Assembly: GCA_022842225.1 (NCBI GenBank) | Contig: JALHPX010000020.1 | Coordinates: 1 to 15,224 of the forward strand | Direction: 5' to 3' | Source of the DNA: a bacterium | Lineage (GTDB): Bacteria > Bdellovibrionota > FAC87 > UBA2466 | DNA: 15,224 bases | Shown: piece by piece, positions 14,497-15,224 of the stretch | Numbering within the stretch: the stretch's first letter is position 1 | How the letters are laid out: the number at the start of each line of letters is the position of its first letter | Position numbers and translations under genes: made by a program | Notes under the pieces: model-generated | The model's input: only the letters and a program-made list of their open reading frames with translations | Databases searched by the model: none | Told to the model about the DNA's origin: nothing

Positions 14497-15224
14497 CAGG
14501 AAACCTGCTGCTTAAGCTTCGGGATCTTGTCATTCCAAAGTTTCGCGCGCCAATCTACGTTTTTATGAAAGCCTCTCGGGCAATGGCGGCACAAAATATC
14601 CTTTTGCTCGTCTTTCCATCCTTTGCGAATTTTATGCATTTCAGCGCTCGAAATGATTTCTTCGTAGCTCTGTTCCATTAAATTGCCCAGACGGTGCTGC
14701 ATGGACCAATCCATGCAGCAAAGTGACACGTCTCCATTTGGCAGTACCATGTGGCGGACTGGCATCGAGGAGCAGCAAATCTCGCCCACCAGCCGTCGCC
14801 TCCGAGTGATGGGAGAGTGAATAGAAAGATTGCCGGCCCTGTCATGGAGAGGATCGCGAAAGGCTTTCTTTTGCCATTGAGTGGGAATTTTCTCGTGAAG
14901 TTGCTCGCCATAGTAGACGAGTCGTAAATTTGGAATACTTAAAGCCAACGCTGAGAGCTTCTCCAGATACTCGCCATCGACGACAATCTGCATGCGATTG
15001 TCATTGGAGGGTAAGTGAATGCTGAAACGATCATAAGAGAGAGCGGCAATGGCTTCGATCTCCTGCAGAGGCATGCCCTCCAGCGTGGTGAAAACCTCCA
15101 GCGGGTGGCCTCTGCGTGAAGCCGTTGCCAATAGTTCTGTGGCATGCGGATTCAACCAAGGCTCAGAATAGCCGGCGAAGACAATCACGAGTTGGCTGGG
15201 AAGTTTGGCGAGTATTTTTCTAAA
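14493..15224 (-). CDS. Radical SAM/SPASM protein (5' end outside the window)
   Basis: 243 residues are visible; the frame is open to the right edge. A GTG at 15188 could be read as a start, but the protein then begins in mid-domain. The upstream codons (FRKILAKLPSQLVIVFAGYSEP) continue the radical SAM barrel and reach the family's GxxEP motif (visible residues 18-22). The CxxxCxxC cluster motif should lie just outside. A SPASM domain follows: GEICCSS (C150, C151), then LPNGDVSLCCMDW (C169, C170), RLGNL and CRHC (C202, C205), ligands for auxiliary iron-sulfur clusters. SPASM proteins modify peptides, but sugar and anaerobic sulfatase substrates are also known. It overlaps the dehydrogenase gene by 4 bases, so it is part of the glycan operon. 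Confidence 0.85.
   Translation of the reverse strand, partial: FRKILAKLPSQLVIVFAGYSEPWLNPHATELLATASRRGHPLEVFTTLEGMPLQEIEAIAALSYDRFSIHLPSNDNRMQIVVDGEYLEKLSALALSIPNLRLVYYGEQLHEKIPTQWQKKAFRDPLHDRAGNLSIHSPITRRRRLVGEICCSSMPVRHMVLPNGDVSLCCMDWSMQHRLGNLMEQSYEEIISSAEMHKIRKGWKDEQKDILCRHCPRGFHKNVDWRAKLWNDKIPKLKQQVSW

Noticed and set aside
15186..15188. GTG at 15188 as the start of the last gene
   Set aside because: The frame remains open to the window edge and the upstream codons continue the radical SAM barrel, so the gene is truncated by the window.

Overview
The window joins a conserved housekeeping region to a surface-polysaccharide (glycan) gene cluster, with nearly every gene on the minus strand. 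The organism is probably a Gram-negative, diderm bacterium, because the first third encodes an outer-membrane type II secretion system (T2SS). The gspC-D-E-F order, the Pro-rich extension of the secretin, frequent GTG starts and roughly balanced base composition would fit a Bdellovibrio-like or deltaproteobacterial lineage. That placement is inference from gene content, not a phylogenetic result.

Layout, left to right. Positions 1-5935 (minus) hold a tightly packed T2SS operon transcribed gspC, gspD, gspE, gspF; gspF runs off the left edge. Positions 6169-6582 (minus) hold a YjbQ-family gene, divergent from a tRNA-Lys(CUU) gene at 6652-6724 (plus). Then come a 12-bp hairpin, a small Sec-exported six-cysteine protein of unknown function (6816-7451), a radical SAM protein (7519-8364) and a GT-A-fold glycosyltransferase (8361-about 9227), all minus. 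One plus-strand gene follows, a zinc-binding SAM-dependent methyltransferase (9200-10189). The rest (10158-15224, minus) is an operon-like run with overlapping ends. In transcription order it encodes a radical SAM/SPASM protein (5' end outside the window), a nucleotide-sugar dehydrogenase, a non-hydrolysing UDP-GlcNAc 2-epimerase (WecB type), a GT-A glycosyltransferase and a GT2 glycosyltransferase.

How the genes may work together. The epimerase and dehydrogenase are the pair that converts UDP-GlcNAc to UDP-ManNAc and then UDP-ManNAcA. The glycosyltransferases and methyltransferase would assemble and decorate a glycan. No polymerase, flippase or initiating transferase lies in the window, so this is part of a larger locus. 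Two points stand out. The dehydrogenase keeps its catalytic Cys but has Tyr and Ala where the family normally has an active-site Glu and Asp. The locus also carries two different radical SAM enzymes, one of them in a block with a glycosyltransferase and a secreted Cys-rich protein beside T2SS genes, which may point to an uncharacterised sugar or protein modification.

No IS element, integrase, CRISPR array, rRNA or phage gene was seen. No stretch longer than about 300 bases lacks a gene.
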